Assembly: GCF_036408795.1 (NCBI RefSeq)
Contig: NZ_JAZGJP010000005.1
Span: forward strand, 62,001-126,000
Direction: 5' to 3'
DNA: 64,000 nucleotides
Source: Olsenella_L kribbiana
GTDB lineage: Bacteria; Actinomycetota; Coriobacteriia; Coriobacteriales; Atopobiaceae
The notes beneath the pieces are model-generated. The model searched no databases. It saw nothing but the letters and a program-made list of their open reading frames with translations, and was not told where the DNA came from. Below, piece by piece: positions 43,304-52,239 of this stretch. A program made the translations under genes and the position numbers. Positions within the stretch are counted from its first letter, which is position 1, and each line of letters opens with the position of its first letter.

Positions 43304-44248
43304 CTACAGGAAGCCGAGGAGACGGCCGACGATACCAAGTGCGAAGAGGCACAGGATGATGACGATCGGCGAGACCTTCTTCTTGAGGAGCCAGCAGCAG
43401 AACAGCGTCAGGCCCACTGCAGCAAGGCCAGGGATGAGCTGGTCGAGGTTGGACTGCAGGGTGACGGTCTTGACAGGATCGAGAGCCGTGGCACCGATGG
43501 AGCTGTACATCGTGAGCGCCTGCTTGATGCCATCAGCGCCAGCCGGAAGGCTCTCCCAGTCGATGTAGGCACCAGCCTGCTGCGGGATCCGGGCGACGAC
43601 CGGAGTGAAGTTGATGGAGACCCAGCGCTCGACCAGGGCACCGATGATGAACATGCCGAGGATGGAAGCGCCTTCGGTCAGCCTGCCGAGCAGGCCGCCG
43701 GAGAGGTCCTTCGTGATGGAGGTGCCCAGATTGTAGCCGGCCTCCTGCGTGTACCACAGGAAGGCGATACGGATGATGTTCCAGGCAATGAAGAACAGGA
43801 GCGGACCGACGATGCTGCCGGACAGGGCCAGCGAGGCACCGAGAGCGCCGAGAATCGGGCGTACCGTGTACCAGAAGACCGGGTCGCCGACACCGGCGAG
43901 CGGACCCATCATGCCGACCTTGACGCCCTGGATTGCAACGTCGTCGATCGGGGCGCCGTTGGCGCGCTCCTCCTCCATTGCGAGGACGACGCCGATGACC
44001 GGAGCGGAGACGTACGGATGCGTGTTGTAGAACTCGAGGTGGCGCTTGAGTGCCGCCTTCTGGTCTTCAGGATCCTTGTAGAGGGCCTTGATGGCCGGGA
44101 TCATCGAGAAGCACCAGCCGCCATTCTGCATGCGTTCGTAGTTCCAGGAGCCCTGAAGGTACTGGTGGCGCCACATGACCTGCTTGCGGACTGCCTTCGA
44201 GAGGACGATCTTGCCGTCTGCGTTCTTCTCAATAGTTGCTTCTGCCAT
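43304..44248 (-). CDS. manZ: Mannose-family PTS enzyme IID
   Basis: A 314-residue membrane subunit that forms the sugar channel with IIC. MWRHQYLQGSWNYERMQNGGWCFSMIPAIKAL, HLEFYNTHPYVSAPVIGVVLAMEEERANG and VGMMGPLAGVGDPVFWYTVRPILGALGA are near-invariant family blocks. The C-terminus is hydrophobic. ATG 44246-44248 has AAGGAG upstream. It lies 18 bases after manY. The exact sugar (mannose, glucose, fructose or glucosamine) cannot be read from the sequence. Confidence 0.96.
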   Translation of the reverse strand: MAEATIEKNADGKIVLSKAVRKQVMWRHQYLQGSWNYERMQNGGWCFSMIPAIKALYKDPEDQKAALKRHLEFYNTHPYVSAPVIGVVLAMEEERANGAPIDDVAIQGVKVGMMGPLAGVGDPVFWYTVRPILGALGASLALSGSIVGPLLFFIAWNIIRIAFLWYTQEAGYNLGTSITKDLSGGLLGRLTEGASILGMFIIGALVERWVSINFTPVVARIPQQAGAYIDWESLPAGADGIKQALTMYSSIGATALDPVKTVTLQSNLDQLIPGLAAVGLTLFCCWLLKKKVSPIVIILCLFALGIVGRLLGFL

Positions 44249-44266
44249 GGTTTCACACTCCTTCTG

Positions 44267-45082
44267 CTATTCGTAGTCGTCCAGAATGTCGCCCAGCGGG
44301 TCGCCGGAGCCGGCAGCTGCACCAGAGCCGCTCTTTGCCATGTCCTTGAGGCCAAGGTAGATGATGGCAAGGGAGAGGCCGATGACGCCGAGGGCGATGA
44401 GCGTGAGCTCCTTGATGGCTGCGAGGACGAAGCCGAGCGCGAAGAACGGCCAGACCTCCTTGGAAGCCATCATGTTGATGACCATGCAGTAGCCGACTGC
44501 AGCGACCATGCCGCCGCCGACTGCCATGCCGCCGGTGAGCCATGCGGGCATAGCATTAAGAGCTGCCGTGACGGCCTCGGACGGAATGAAGCAGAGGCAG
44601 GCTGCCGGGATGGCGATACGAAGGCCCTGCATAGCGATGGCGATGAACTGCCAGCGGTCGATGCCAGCCATATCGTCCTTATCGGCGCAGGCATCCATTG
44701 CGTGGACGATGGCCGTAGCGATCGTACGGCAGATCATCGTGAGGAAGAGGCCTGCGACGGACAGCGGGATTGCCACTGCCATGGACGTCGTGATGGCGTC
44801 CTGCTGGTTGCCGCCGCCATTGAGCGCCAGCACCATGATGATGGCGGAAGCGACGGAAGCGAGAGCTGCATCAGGAGCGACAGCAGCGCCGATGTTTGCC
44901 CAGCCGAGGGCAATCATCTGCAGCTGGCCGCCGAGGATGATGCCTGCATCGAGATGGCCCGTGACAAGGCCGATGAGCGTGCAGGCAACGAGCGGCTGAT
45001 GGAATTCCCACTCATCGAGGATGCCTTCCATGCCTGCCAAGAAGGCCACGATAATGACCAGAAGTACCGTAATAGGTGACAT
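44267..45082 (-). CDS. manY: Mannose-family PTS enzyme IIC
   Basis: A 271-residue polytopic membrane protein that carries the sugar across the membrane. The N-terminal helix, FLAGMEGILDEWEFHQPLVACTLIGLVTGH, and GGQLQMIALGWANIGAAVAPDAALASVASAI match IIC-Man/Sorbose proteins. The C-terminal end is Gly/Ala/Asp-rich and cytoplasmic. ATG 45080-45082 has AAGGAGGG upstream. It is the second gene of the operon. Confidence 0.95.
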   Translation of the reverse strand: MSPITVLLVIIVAFLAGMEGILDEWEFHQPLVACTLIGLVTGHLDAGIILGGQLQMIALGWANIGAAVAPDAALASVASAIIMVLALNGGGNQQDAITTSMAVAIPLSVAGLFLTMICRTIATAIVHAMDACADKDDMAGIDRWQFIAIAMQGLRIAIPAACLCFIPSEAVTAALNAMPAWLTGGMAVGGGMVAAVGYCMVINMMASKEVWPFFALGFVLAAIKELTLIALGVIGLSLAIIYLGLKDMAKSGSGAAAGSGDPLGDILDDYE

Positions 45083-45097
45083 ACATTCCCTCCTTCT

Positions 45098-46084
45098 CTA
45101 GGCCATGTTCTTTTCGGCAAGAAGCTTCCAGATGTCTTCGACGCGGTCCGACGGGACCTTCTGCACGTAGAACTCCGTGCCATTGTCACGGCATTCCTTG
45201 AGCGTCTTGACATCGTCCTCATCGCAGGCGATTGCCTGGTTGATGACAGTCTTGCCGGCGGAATGTGCCATAGAGCCGATGCACACCTTCGGGAACTTGA
45301 CGCCACCCTTCTCGGCCTCGAGCAGATCCTGCGGAGTCTCGAAGAGCACCATGGCCTTCGTCGCACCGAAGCGCGGATCCTTATCGACCTGAATCAGCTT
45401 GCTGATCGGGATGACATGGACATGGACTCCTGGAGGCGCAGCCTGCACGATCATGGTCTTGCGCAGCTCGTCGTGGGCGACACCGTCGGAGACAACCAGG
45501 ATGCGATCCGGGTTGACCTGCTTCGTCCAAGCCGTTGCGACCTGGCCGTGGAGCAGACGGGTGTCGATGCGGACGTACGCGTAGTTGATGTGACCCGTGC
45601 CAAGCACCGTTCCCTCGGGAATGGCGCCCTGCGGGGCCGCAGCTGCAGCAGGAGCGGGTGCCGCGGTCTGAGACTTCGGCTCGAGCTCCTCAGGCTTCAC
45701 CTTGATGCCATCCTTGGACTCGGAGAAGATCTCCTTCATGACGTCGACAGCAGTGTCGGCACCCATACGGGAGCCGTACGCGCTGACGAGCATCGGAAGG
45801 TTGAGGCCGGTGATTGCGACCCAGTCCTCGTGCTTCTCCTCGTCGATGATGCGTGAAACCTGGTTGAACGGTGTGCCACCCCAGAGGTCGACCAAGAACA
45901 GGACATGCTCCTGATCGCTGAAAGTGGCGATGGCGTCAAGCAGCTTCTTGTGCATGTCGTCAGGACCCATGTCGGGGGTCAGGACAACAGCGGCGACGTC
46001 CTCCTGAGGACCAAAGATCATGCTTCCGGATTCCTTGATGCCTTCGGCGAACTTGCCATGGCTTGCCAGGACGATTCCTACCAT
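45098..46084 (-). CDS. manX: Mannose-family PTS enzyme IIAB
   Basis: A 328-residue cytoplasmic phosphotransfer protein. The IIA domain (~1-135) has the phosphorylated His9 in LASHGKFAEG. An Ala/Pro-rich hinge (~136-155) links it to the IIB domain (~165-328), where His179 in RLLHGQVATAW passes phosphate to the sugar. ATG 46082-46084 has AAGGAGG upstream. It heads the operon, transcribed from the AT-rich region at 46100-46400. Confidence 0.96.
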   Translation of the reverse strand: MVGIVLASHGKFAEGIKESGSMIFGPQEDVAAVVLTPDMGPDDMHKKLLDAIATFSDQEHVLFLVDLWGGTPFNQVSRIIDEEKHEDWVAITGLNLPMLVSAYGSRMGADTAVDVMKEIFSESKDGIKVKPEELEPKSQTAAPAPAAAAAPQGAIPEGTVLGTGHINYAYVRIDTRLLHGQVATAWTKQVNPDRILVVSDGVAHDELRKTMIVQAAPPGVHVHVIPISKLIQVDKDPRFGATKAMVLFETPQDLLEAEKGGVKFPKVCIGSMAHSAGKTVINQAIACDEDDVKTLKECRDNGTEFYVQKVPSDRVEDIWKLLAEKNMA

Positions 46085-46121
46085 CCAACTTCCTCCTTAC
46101 TTCTCTCACGCTGCCTACAGA

Positions 46122-46170
46122 ACATGTGGACTCTCGTTCGTGAACATATGTGCTTATGTGTCCACCATGT
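46122..46170. promoter_or_regulatory. Dyad repeat in the manX leader
   Basis: ACATGTGGAC (46122-46131) and GTCCACCATGT (46160-46170) are inverted repeats with one inserted base. Between them lies a second set of ACATATG and TTATGT repeats. It would be transcribed just after the predicted start, so it could act as an operator or as an RNA hairpin. Confidence 0.4.
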
Positions 46171-46185
46171 TTTCCACACTGTGTC

Positions 46186-46191
46186 ATTATA
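46186..46191 (-). promoter_or_regulatory. -10 element of the man PTS operon
   Basis: A perfect TATAAT on the minus strand about 102 bases before manX. The -35 region at 16-18 bases is a poor match (GTGCAC), so an activator may be needed. A clear sigma-54 promoter, known for some Firmicute man operons, was not found. Confidence 0.5.
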
Positions 46192-46512
46192 TTTCGACAA
46201 CAATTCTTGTGCACCAGGAACTGCTCACCGAATTAAAGATTTTTCGTATATAGCGGTTCCGGTAACGTTTTTATCTGGTCTTAATTCGTAACTATTTTTC
46301 GAATTCATATCAAAACAGTCAGAATTTGGCATACCGTCTGCGTAATAGTTCTTGTATTTTTGTAATTTCTAGTAATTTGCAAATCTCTTAATGCTTCACT
46401 ATGGCATCACTATTGGCCACCAGCATCCATTCTGTTGGAATCTCCGATTTTCCTTGACAGCTCAAGCTTTGCGGTCGGACTCGTCTGATACCAGTTGCTG
46501 AAATTCCGGCAT

Positions 46513-46548
46513 GAAAAAGCCCTTCTCCGCATGTACGGAAAAGGGCTT
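46513..46548 (-). terminator. Terminator of ruvX
   Basis: An imperfect stem (AAGCCCTT and AAGGGCTT outer arms, CCG/CGG inner arms) followed by UUUUUC on the minus strand, 25 bases after the ruvX stop. Confidence 0.85.
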
Positions 46549-46572
46549 CGAAGCTCTTGTGCCTGGAGGCAA

Positions 46573-47001
46573 TCAGGCGTCTCGATCCTGCGCGCGCTTC
46601 GCGTCGAGCCAGGTCTGGAGGAAGAGCGAGGCTGCGACAGAGTCGATCTTGCCGCGCATCTGCTTCTCCGTGAGTCCCTGTGCACGGAGAATCCGCTTTG
46701 CCTCGCTCGAGGAGAGGCGCTCGTCCTCGAACTCGACAGGAAGGCCAATCCTCTCAGCAATGGCCTTGCCCTCAGACATGATCTTCTCTGCCTGGGGCCC
46801 ATCCTCCCCTGCCATCGTCTGCGGACGGCCGCAGACCAGGATCTCCGGCTCGTGGTCCTCGATGACACGGCGGAAGTTCCGGGAGAGCGAAAGAACCTCC
46901 TGAGCCGGAAGGACGCAGACAGGGACCGCAAGCATGCCAGAAGCATCGCTTGCGGCAATCCCTATGCGCGCATCCCCGATATCGAGCGCAAGCGCCCTCA
47001 C
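46573..47001 (-). CDS. ruvX: Putative pre-16S rRNA nuclease RuvX/YqgF
   Basis: A 142-residue RNase H-fold protein. ALALDIGDARIGIAASD holds the first catalytic Asp, EILVCGRPQTMAGEDGPQAEKI and EFEDERLSSSEAKRIL follow, and KIDSVAASLFLQTWLD ends the domain. The family takes part in 16S rRNA 5' maturation. The start is GTG at 46999-47001, overlapping the alaS stop (GTGA). The alaS-ruvX pairing is widely conserved. Confidence 0.92.
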   Translation of the reverse strand: MRALALDIGDARIGIAASDASGMLAVPVCVLPAQEVLSLSRNFRRVIEDHEPEILVCGRPQTMAGEDGPQAEKIMSEGKAIAERIGLPVEFEDERLSSSEAKRILRAQGLTEKQMRGKIDSVAASLFLQTWLDAKRAQDRDA

Positions 47002-49649
47002 CTGACGAGACCCTTTGCTGCCTCGAGCGCAGCATCGATGCCGGAAGCATCGGAGCCGCCTGCCTGGGCCATCTGTGGCCTGCCGCCGCCACGGCCGCCG
47101 ACGAGTCCGGAGATCTCCTTGATAACCTTGCCGGCATTGAAGCCCTTGGCAACAGCGGTCTCGGTTGCCGCGGCAAGCAGGGCCACCTTGCCGTCTGCCG
47201 TCGAAGAGGCGATGACGGCAGCGCAGGGCTCGCCGCCCATGTCGTCTCTCACGGCATCCCAGACATTGCGGAGCTCCTTGCCGGAGAGGCCTGCGAGCTT
47301 CGCGAAGACGCACTTGTAGCCATCAAGCTGCTCTGCTGCCTTCACAGCCTGCGCAACCTGGTCGGAGGAGCTGCCGTACATGAGGTCCTCTGCCTTGCGC
47401 TCGGCTGCGCGCAGCTCCTGCTGGAGCGCCTCGATGCGGGAGAGCACGTCCTTCGGCTGGCACTTGAGCTCGGATGCCACGTCATTCAGGATGGAGAGCC
47501 TCTCGTCGACGTACTCCACGGCGCCTGCAGACGTCACAGCCTCGATACGGCGTGCGTTGGAGCCGACGGAGCTCTCGGACACGATCTTGAAGAAGCCAAG
47601 CTCTGCCGTGTTCCTCGCATGCGTGCCGCCGCAGAGCTCGCGGGAGAACGGATGGTCGCTCTCGCCTGTCGAGACGACCCTGACGGTGTCGCCGTACTTC
47701 TCGCCGAAGAGGGCCACGGCACCGGATGCCTTGGCCTCCTCGAGGCCCATGACCTTCGTGACAATCGGCTCGGCAGCGAAAATCTCGGCATTCACGAGAC
47801 CCTCGACGCGCTCGAGCTCGTCTTCCGTGAGTGCCTCGAAGTGCGTGAAGTCGAAGCGCAGGCGGTCAGGCTCGACGAGCGAGCCTGCCTGGTTCACATG
47901 GTCGCCGAGGACCTGCTTCAAGGCTGCATCGAGCAGGTGCGTCGCCGTATGGTTGCGGCGGATGAGCTCACGCCTGCCATGATCGACCGCGCAGTCGAGC
48001 GTATCCCCGACATGGAGCTCGCCTTCCTCGACGGTTGCCACATGGGCGCTCATGCCGCTCTTGCCCTTCGTGTCCGTGACTGCAAGACGTGCAGCAACGC
48101 CGGAAAGCGTGCCGGTATCGCCGACCTGGCCGCCCATCTCGGCGTAGAACGGCGTCCTGTCGAGCACGACCTCGACCTCGTCTCCTGCCTCGGCGCTCTT
48201 GACCTCTTCGCCGTCTGCGACGATAGCAAGGACCTTGGCGCCCTCGAGCTCATCGGAATCATAGCCCGTGAACTCCGTCTTCGGGAGACGGTCGGAAAGC
48301 GCCGTCCAGACGTTGTTGGCCTGGCCCCAGGCATCGCGGTTCGCGCTCTTGCGTGCGCGCTCCTTCTGGGCATCCATGGCAGCCTGGAAGGCGTCCATAT
48401 CGACAGCATGGCCTGCGGTCTCGGAGATCTCGCGGGTGAGGTCGATCGGGAAGCCATACGTGTCGTGGAGCCTGAAGGCCACGTCTCCGGAAAGCTGCTC
48501 GCCCTCGCCGAGCTTTTCCATCTCGGAGGCAAGCATCGTCTCGCCTGCATCGAGCGTGCCACGGAAGCGCTCCTCCTCGGCAGCGATGATGCCGTCGATG
48601 AGGGCCTGGTTCTCGACGAGCTCAGGATAGACATCGCCCAGGATCTTCGTCACTTCATGCGCATACGTCGTGAGGAACGGGCCCTCGATGCCGAGCAGGC
48701 GTCCGTGATAGACAGCACGGCGCAGGAGCCTCCTCAGGACATAGCCACGGCCCTCGTTCGAAGGCAGGATGCCGTCGCCGATCATGAACGTGACAGCACG
48801 GGAGTGGTCTGCCAGGATGCGCAGGCTCTTGTCGGAGGCAAGGTGCGAGCTGCCTTTGTACTCGACGCCGGCAAGCTTCTCGCCGAGCGCGATGAGGGAG
48901 CGCATGACATCGCCCTCATAGTTCGAGCCCTTGTGCTGCATGATGGCAGCGATGCGCTCGAGGCCCATGCCGGTATCGATGTTGCGGTGCGGAAGGTCCG
49001 GCATCGAGCCGTCCTCCTGGCGGTCATACTGCGTGAAGACAAGGTTCCAGAACTCGAGATAGCGGTCGCCGTCGTCGCCCGGGCGCTCGCCCTCGAAGGA
49101 AGGGCCCTGGTCGAAGTAGATTTCGGAGCAGGGGCCGCAGGGGCCGGTCGGTCCTGCCGCCCAGAAGTTGTCCTCGGCACCGAGACGGGAGATGTGGTCA
49201 TAGGGCACACCCTGGGCATGCCAGAGCTCGATGGCCTCGTCGTCGTCCTTGAAGACCGTCATGTAGAGACGGTCGGCAGGAAGGCCGAGGTGGTCTTCGC
49301 CCGTGATGAACTCATAGGCCCACTCGATGGCATCTGCCTTCGTATAGCCGCCGAAGCTGAAGTTGCCGAGCATCTCGAAGAACGACAGGTGGCGTGCGTC
49401 GCCGATGTTGTCGATATCGTTCGTGCGCAGGCACTTCTGGCAGGAGCAGGCACCAATCTCCTTCATGGTCTTCGTGCCCTGGTAGTACTCCTTGAACTGG
49501 TTCATGCCGGCGTTTGCAAGGAGCAGCGAGGGATCGTCCGGGATGAGCGAGGAGGAGGGATAGAGCCTGCAGCCCTTGCTCTCGAAGAAGCGCAGGAAAT
49601 CCTCGCGGATCTCCGCTGTTGTCATCGTCTTGTACTCAGCAGTACTCAT
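46998..49649 (-). CDS. alaS: Alanyl-tRNA synthetase
   Basis: An 883-residue class II synthetase. Motif 1 begins REDFLRFFESKGC, and LLANAGMNQFKEYY and GDARHLSFFEMLGNFSFGGY lie in the aminoacylation core. The editing domain shows RNHTATHLLDAAL and CGGTHARNT with zinc-binding His and Cys. The DHHA1 C-terminal domain has LVGGRGGGRPQMAQAGG. ATG 49647-49649 is preceded by AAAGG/GGAG, with another ATG eight codons later. No T-box leader is present. Confidence 0.97.
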   Translation of the reverse strand: MSTAEYKTMTTAEIREDFLRFFESKGCRLYPSSSLIPDDPSLLLANAGMNQFKEYYQGTKTMKEIGACSCQKCLRTNDIDNIGDARHLSFFEMLGNFSFGGYTKADAIEWAYEFITGEDHLGLPADRLYMTVFKDDDEAIELWHAQGVPYDHISRLGAEDNFWAAGPTGPCGPCSEIYFDQGPSFEGERPGDDGDRYLEFWNLVFTQYDRQEDGSMPDLPHRNIDTGMGLERIAAIMQHKGSNYEGDVMRSLIALGEKLAGVEYKGSSHLASDKSLRILADHSRAVTFMIGDGILPSNEGRGYVLRRLLRRAVYHGRLLGIEGPFLTTYAHEVTKILGDVYPELVENQALIDGIIAAEEERFRGTLDAGETMLASEMEKLGEGEQLSGDVAFRLHDTYGFPIDLTREISETAGHAVDMDAFQAAMDAQKERARKSANRDAWGQANNVWTALSDRLPKTEFTGYDSDELEGAKVLAIVADGEEVKSAEAGDEVEVVLDRTPFYAEMGGQVGDTGTLSGVAARLAVTDTKGKSGMSAHVATVEEGELHVGDTLDCAVDHGRRELIRRNHTATHLLDAALKQVLGDHVNQAGSLVEPDRLRFDFTHFEALTEDELERVEGLVNAEIFAAEPIVTKVMGLEEAKASGAVALFGEKYGDTVRVVSTGESDHPFSRELCGGTHARNTAELGFFKIVSESSVGSNARRIEAVTSAGAVEYVDERLSILNDVASELKCQPKDVLSRIEALQQELRAAERKAEDLMYGSSSDQVAQAVKAAEQLDGYKCVFAKLAGLSGKELRNVWDAVRDDMGGEPCAAVIASSTADGKVALLAAATETAVAKGFNAGKVIKEISGLVGGRGGGRPQMAQAGGSDASGIDAALEAAKGLVR

Positions 49650-49663
49650 GTGTCTCCAAACCT

Positions 49664-51010
49664 TTACCTGTTGTCGTTCCCGGCGGAATCTCCGGGGTTG
49701 TGTGCAGATGCGCTGCCGCCCGCATTGGAGCCTGCAGCGTTTGACGTGTTCTTCCCTTCGTGCGGAAGCTCCTGGACAAGCCTGGAGCTCTCGAAGAACC
49801 TGTCATCGTCCAGGGCGTCGAAGGATGGAACGATATTTCCTGCATCGTCCACGTACGGCCTGCCCTTGAAGATAGCCCCATCATAGGTGACAAGCTGGCG
49901 TCCGGTGCGCGACTCGAAGTAGTACACAAAGACACCCTTGATGGCAGCCGTGAGCGGCACGGCCAGAATCATGCCGAGGACGCCGCCTAAGGCCGAACCC
50001 ATGATGATGCAGATGAGCGAGAGCACCGGATGCACCTGCACGGCAGACTGCATGACCAGAGGCGACAGGAGGTTGTCCGTCACGTTCTGGGCGATGACCA
50101 TGACAATCAAGGTCTCAAGGGCAAGCAGCGGGCTCTGGAAGAGTCCGAGCACGACGGCAAATGCCGCCGAGACGAAGGGCCCCACGACCGGGATGAAATG
50201 CGCGACGCCCGTGATGACGCCGACAAGGCCCGCATAGGGGTAGCCGAAAAGAGCGAGGCCGGCGGTCGCGAGGACGCCATTTGCCAGCGAGGTAATGACC
50301 ATGGAGCGCATATAGCCGCCCATGGAGCGCGACATGACCGCAAGCATGAGCGTGACGGAATGCTCGTGGCGCTCGCCGGCAATCGTTGCGAGCTCCCTCA
50401 CCATGACCGGATAGTCCTTCGCGAACCAGTAGGCAAGCACGAGCCCCAGGAAGAATGTCACGATATTGTTCACGGTCGTCACGGCGTTCGTGATGACGCC
50501 GTTCGAGATCTTGTTCATGAGATCCTGCGAGACCGTGGAGCCAAGCGACGAGAGCGCAGAGACGCCCTGCGAGAGCATGTACTGGGCACCGGCGTTGTCG
50601 GTCGTCGTATAGCGGCTCATGAAATCGGTGATCTGGGCCTGGAGCTCCTGGATATAGGTCGGAATCGTCTGCAGCAGGTGCATGAGCTGCTGGATGAAGG
50701 GCGGCACCACGATGACGGCCAGGCCCACGAGTGCCGCTATCACGACAACGAGGGCGATGAAGGCAGCAAGGGCACGTCCTATCCCGTGGTCTTCGAGCCA
50801 GTTCGTGATGGGGCTGCAGATGAAGCCGAGGACGACGCCCACAAGCAGAAGCTCGAGGGCAGGGCCGATGAGGCCAAGCAGCCGCACGACAAGAACAAGC
50901 GCCACGCAGCACCCGATGATGGCAGCGCTTACGACAGCGACCTTGCGTGCGGTCGCATATGAGTTGTCCTTCGGAGCCACGGCCCTCCCCTGGTCGATTC
51001 GCCAGCTCAT
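49664..51010 (-). CDS. AI-2E family membrane transporter
   Basis: A 448-residue polytopic membrane protein of the former UPF0118 family. It has eight predicted hydrophobic segments and family landmarks GFICSPITNWLEDHG, TFFLGLVLAYWFAKDYP, GYPYAGLVGVITGVAHFIPVVGPF and VMQSAVQVHPVLSL. The C-terminal ~75 residues are polar, Asn/Ser/Gly-rich. Members include proposed autoinducer-2 exporters and Na+/H+ antiporters; the substrate is unknown here. ATG 51008-51010 lacks a clear ribosome site. GTG at 50978-50980, with GGGGAGG just upstream, is an alternative start. Confidence 0.85.
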   Translation of the reverse strand: MSWRIDQGRAVAPKDNSYATARKVAVVSAAIIGCCVALVLVVRLLGLIGPALELLLVGVVLGFICSPITNWLEDHGIGRALAAFIALVVVIAALVGLAVIVVPPFIQQLMHLLQTIPTYIQELQAQITDFMSRYTTTDNAGAQYMLSQGVSALSSLGSTVSQDLMNKISNGVITNAVTTVNNIVTFFLGLVLAYWFAKDYPVMVRELATIAGERHEHSVTLMLAVMSRSMGGYMRSMVITSLANGVLATAGLALFGYPYAGLVGVITGVAHFIPVVGPFVSAAFAVVLGLFQSPLLALETLIVMVIAQNVTDNLLSPLVMQSAVQVHPVLSLICIIMGSALGGVLGMILAVPLTAAIKGVFVYYFESRTGRQLVTYDGAIFKGRPYVDDAGNIVPSFDALDDDRFFESSRLVQELPHEGKNTSNAAGSNAGGSASAHNPGDSAGNDNR

Positions 51011-51034
51011 TGATGATAGCAGGTTAGGGGCACT

Positions 51035-51859
51035 CTAGCGCATGACGCCGTCCGGATCGATCTTCTCCTGGATTTTCTTGAGTGTGCGGCGAAGGAGCCT
51101 CGAGACCTGTACCTGGGAGATGCCGAGCTTGTCTGCAATCTCGACCTGTGTGAGGCCATCGATGAAGCGCATGCGGATGACTTCCTGCTCGCGCGGAGAG
51201 AAGCCACGAATCGCATCCTCGATCACCATGCGGTCATCAGAGAACGCGAGGTTCTCGTCTTCGGAGGCATAGTGGTCGAGCACCGATGGCGCATCCTCAT
51301 CGCCGTTCGAGCCGCCGGCCTCGAGAGGCACGGCGCTGTAGGCGCTCGAGGACTCCATGGCTTCGAGGACCTCGTCGACGGAGGTGCCCAGGCGCTCAGC
51401 AATCTCTTCGACGGAAGGCGAGCGCTGAAGCTCCTTCGTGAGCTCGTCGGTGGCCTGGTTCACCTTGGCAGAAAGCTCCTGCAGGCGCCTCGGCACGCGG
51501 ACCGACCAGCCCTTGTCGCGGAAGTGGCGCTTGATCTCGCCCATGATCGTCGGCGTCGCATACGTCGTGAATTCGAGGCCTCGATTGGGATCGAAGCGAT
51601 CGATAGCCTTGATGAGGCCGATCGTGCCGACCTGGATGAGGTCGTCGAGCGGTTCTCCCCTGTTCTTGAACTTCGAAGCGAGGAAGCGGACAAGGTTCAG
51701 ATGGCTCACAATCAGCTGCTCGCGCGCCTCGGTGTCCCCTTCTTCCTTGTAGCGGCGGAAGAGCTCCCGGGTCCGGTCCTTGTCCCAGGCAAGCTTTCCG
51801 CGTGGTGTCCTCGAAGATACGCGGCGGCGTACCTTGGGGGCTGGATTATCTGTCGGCAT
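51035..51859 (-). CDS. SigB/SigF-type alternative sigma factor
   Basis: A 274-residue sigma-70 family protein. Region 2 spans ~48-120 with HLNLVRFLASKF, DDLIQVGTIGLIKAIDRFDPNRGLEFTTYATPTIMGEIKRHFRDKGWSVRVPRRLQEL. Region 3 follows and region 4 ends with a helix-turn-helix (GLTQVEIADKLGISQVQVSRLLRRTL). It resembles SigB/SigF general-stress factors. It begins 14 bases inside the upstream anti-sigma-like gene, so the two are coupled. Its target promoters are unknown. Confidence 0.92.
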   Translation of the reverse strand: MPTDNPAPKVRRRVSSRTPRGKLAWDKDRTRELFRRYKEEGDTEAREQLIVSHLNLVRFLASKFKNRGEPLDDLIQVGTIGLIKAIDRFDPNRGLEFTTYATPTIMGEIKRHFRDKGWSVRVPRRLQELSAKVNQATDELTKELQRSPSVEEIAERLGTSVDEVLEAMESSSAYSAVPLEAGGSNGDEDAPSVLDHYASEDENLAFSDDRMVIEDAIRGFSPREQEVIRMRFIDGLTQVEIADKLGISQVQVSRLLRRTLKKIQEKIDPDGVMR

Positions 51860-52223
51860 TCTCTACCGTCCCAACGTGCTTCATGAGATAGAGCTCGTGC
51901 TTGTCGGCGTCGATCTCGTAATCGTCGCAGAGCGCAGCGAGCAGGAGGTCTGCATAGGCAATGGTCTCATCTTCCGATGCATCTGCATCGCCCAGGCTGT
52001 AGGTGATCTCGACCGTGCCATCGGAAAGGTCGAACGTGACAGCACAGCTCTCCGGCTTCGTCGCGCAGGCATACACGAAGCCTTCCTCGGCAGCCATGCG
52101 CAGATCTTCCACATCGTCCACGGAGAACGAGCAGACGACGCCGAGGTTGGCGGCGAGCATGCGCACCGACCTTGCAAAGCCCGCCTCAGGCGGGATATTC
52201 AGGGTTACATGCCTTTTCTGCAT
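51846..52223 (-). CDS. RsbW-like anti-sigma protein, degenerate ATP site
   Basis: A 125-residue protein with the fold and position of an RsbW/SpoIIAB anti-sigma kinase. The motif line LRMAAEEGFVYACATKPES aligns with the N-box, but the Asn that chelates Mg-ATP is missing. The G-boxes are also unclear. The C-terminal CDDYEIDADKHELYLMKHV resembles the family end. It overlaps the sigma gene, which suggests that it binds the sigma factor. It may do so without phosphorylating an antagonist. No RsbV-like gene is adjacent. ATG 52221-52223 has a poor ribosome site, overlapped by a 12-bp palindrome. Confidence 0.7.
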   Translation of the reverse strand: MQKRHVTLNIPPEAGFARSVRMLAANLGVVCSFSVDDVEDLRMAAEEGFVYACATKPESCAVTFDLSDGTVEITYSLGDADASEDETIAYADLLLAALCDDYEIDADKHELYLMKHVGTVENADR

Positions 52224-52227
52224 GGGA

Positions 52228-52239
52228 GTAGGTACCTAC
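52228..52239. promoter_or_regulatory. 12-bp palindrome ahead of the anti-sigma gene
   Basis: GTAGGTACCTAC is a perfect palindrome covering the leader of the RsbW-like gene and the last codon and stop of the preceding gene. It could be a small operator or translational control hairpin; it is too short to be certain. Confidence 0.3.

Larger units (their letters stand above)
46085..46572. other. AT-rich regulatory region upstream of the PTS operon
   Basis: This 488-base stretch has no supported gene. It contains the ruvX terminator (46513-46548), a long AT-rich tract (46180-46430), a TATAAT -10 element and a dyad close to manX. The composition contrasts sharply with the surrounding ~60 % GC DNA, which suggests dense regulation or an insertion remnant. 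Confidence 0.6.

Noticed and set aside
46190..46225. Sigma-54-like -24/-12 promoter for the man PTS
   Set aside because: TGGTGC and TTGT are present but the spacing and invariant GC are wrong; not supported.
49650..49663. T-box leader of alaS
   Set aside because: The gap to the upstream gene is only 14 bases, far too short for a T-box.
46950..49886. A 978-codon plus-strand frame opposite alaS
   Set aside because: Fully antisense to alanyl-tRNA synthetase. High GC commonly opens such frames; no family hallmark or start signal is present.
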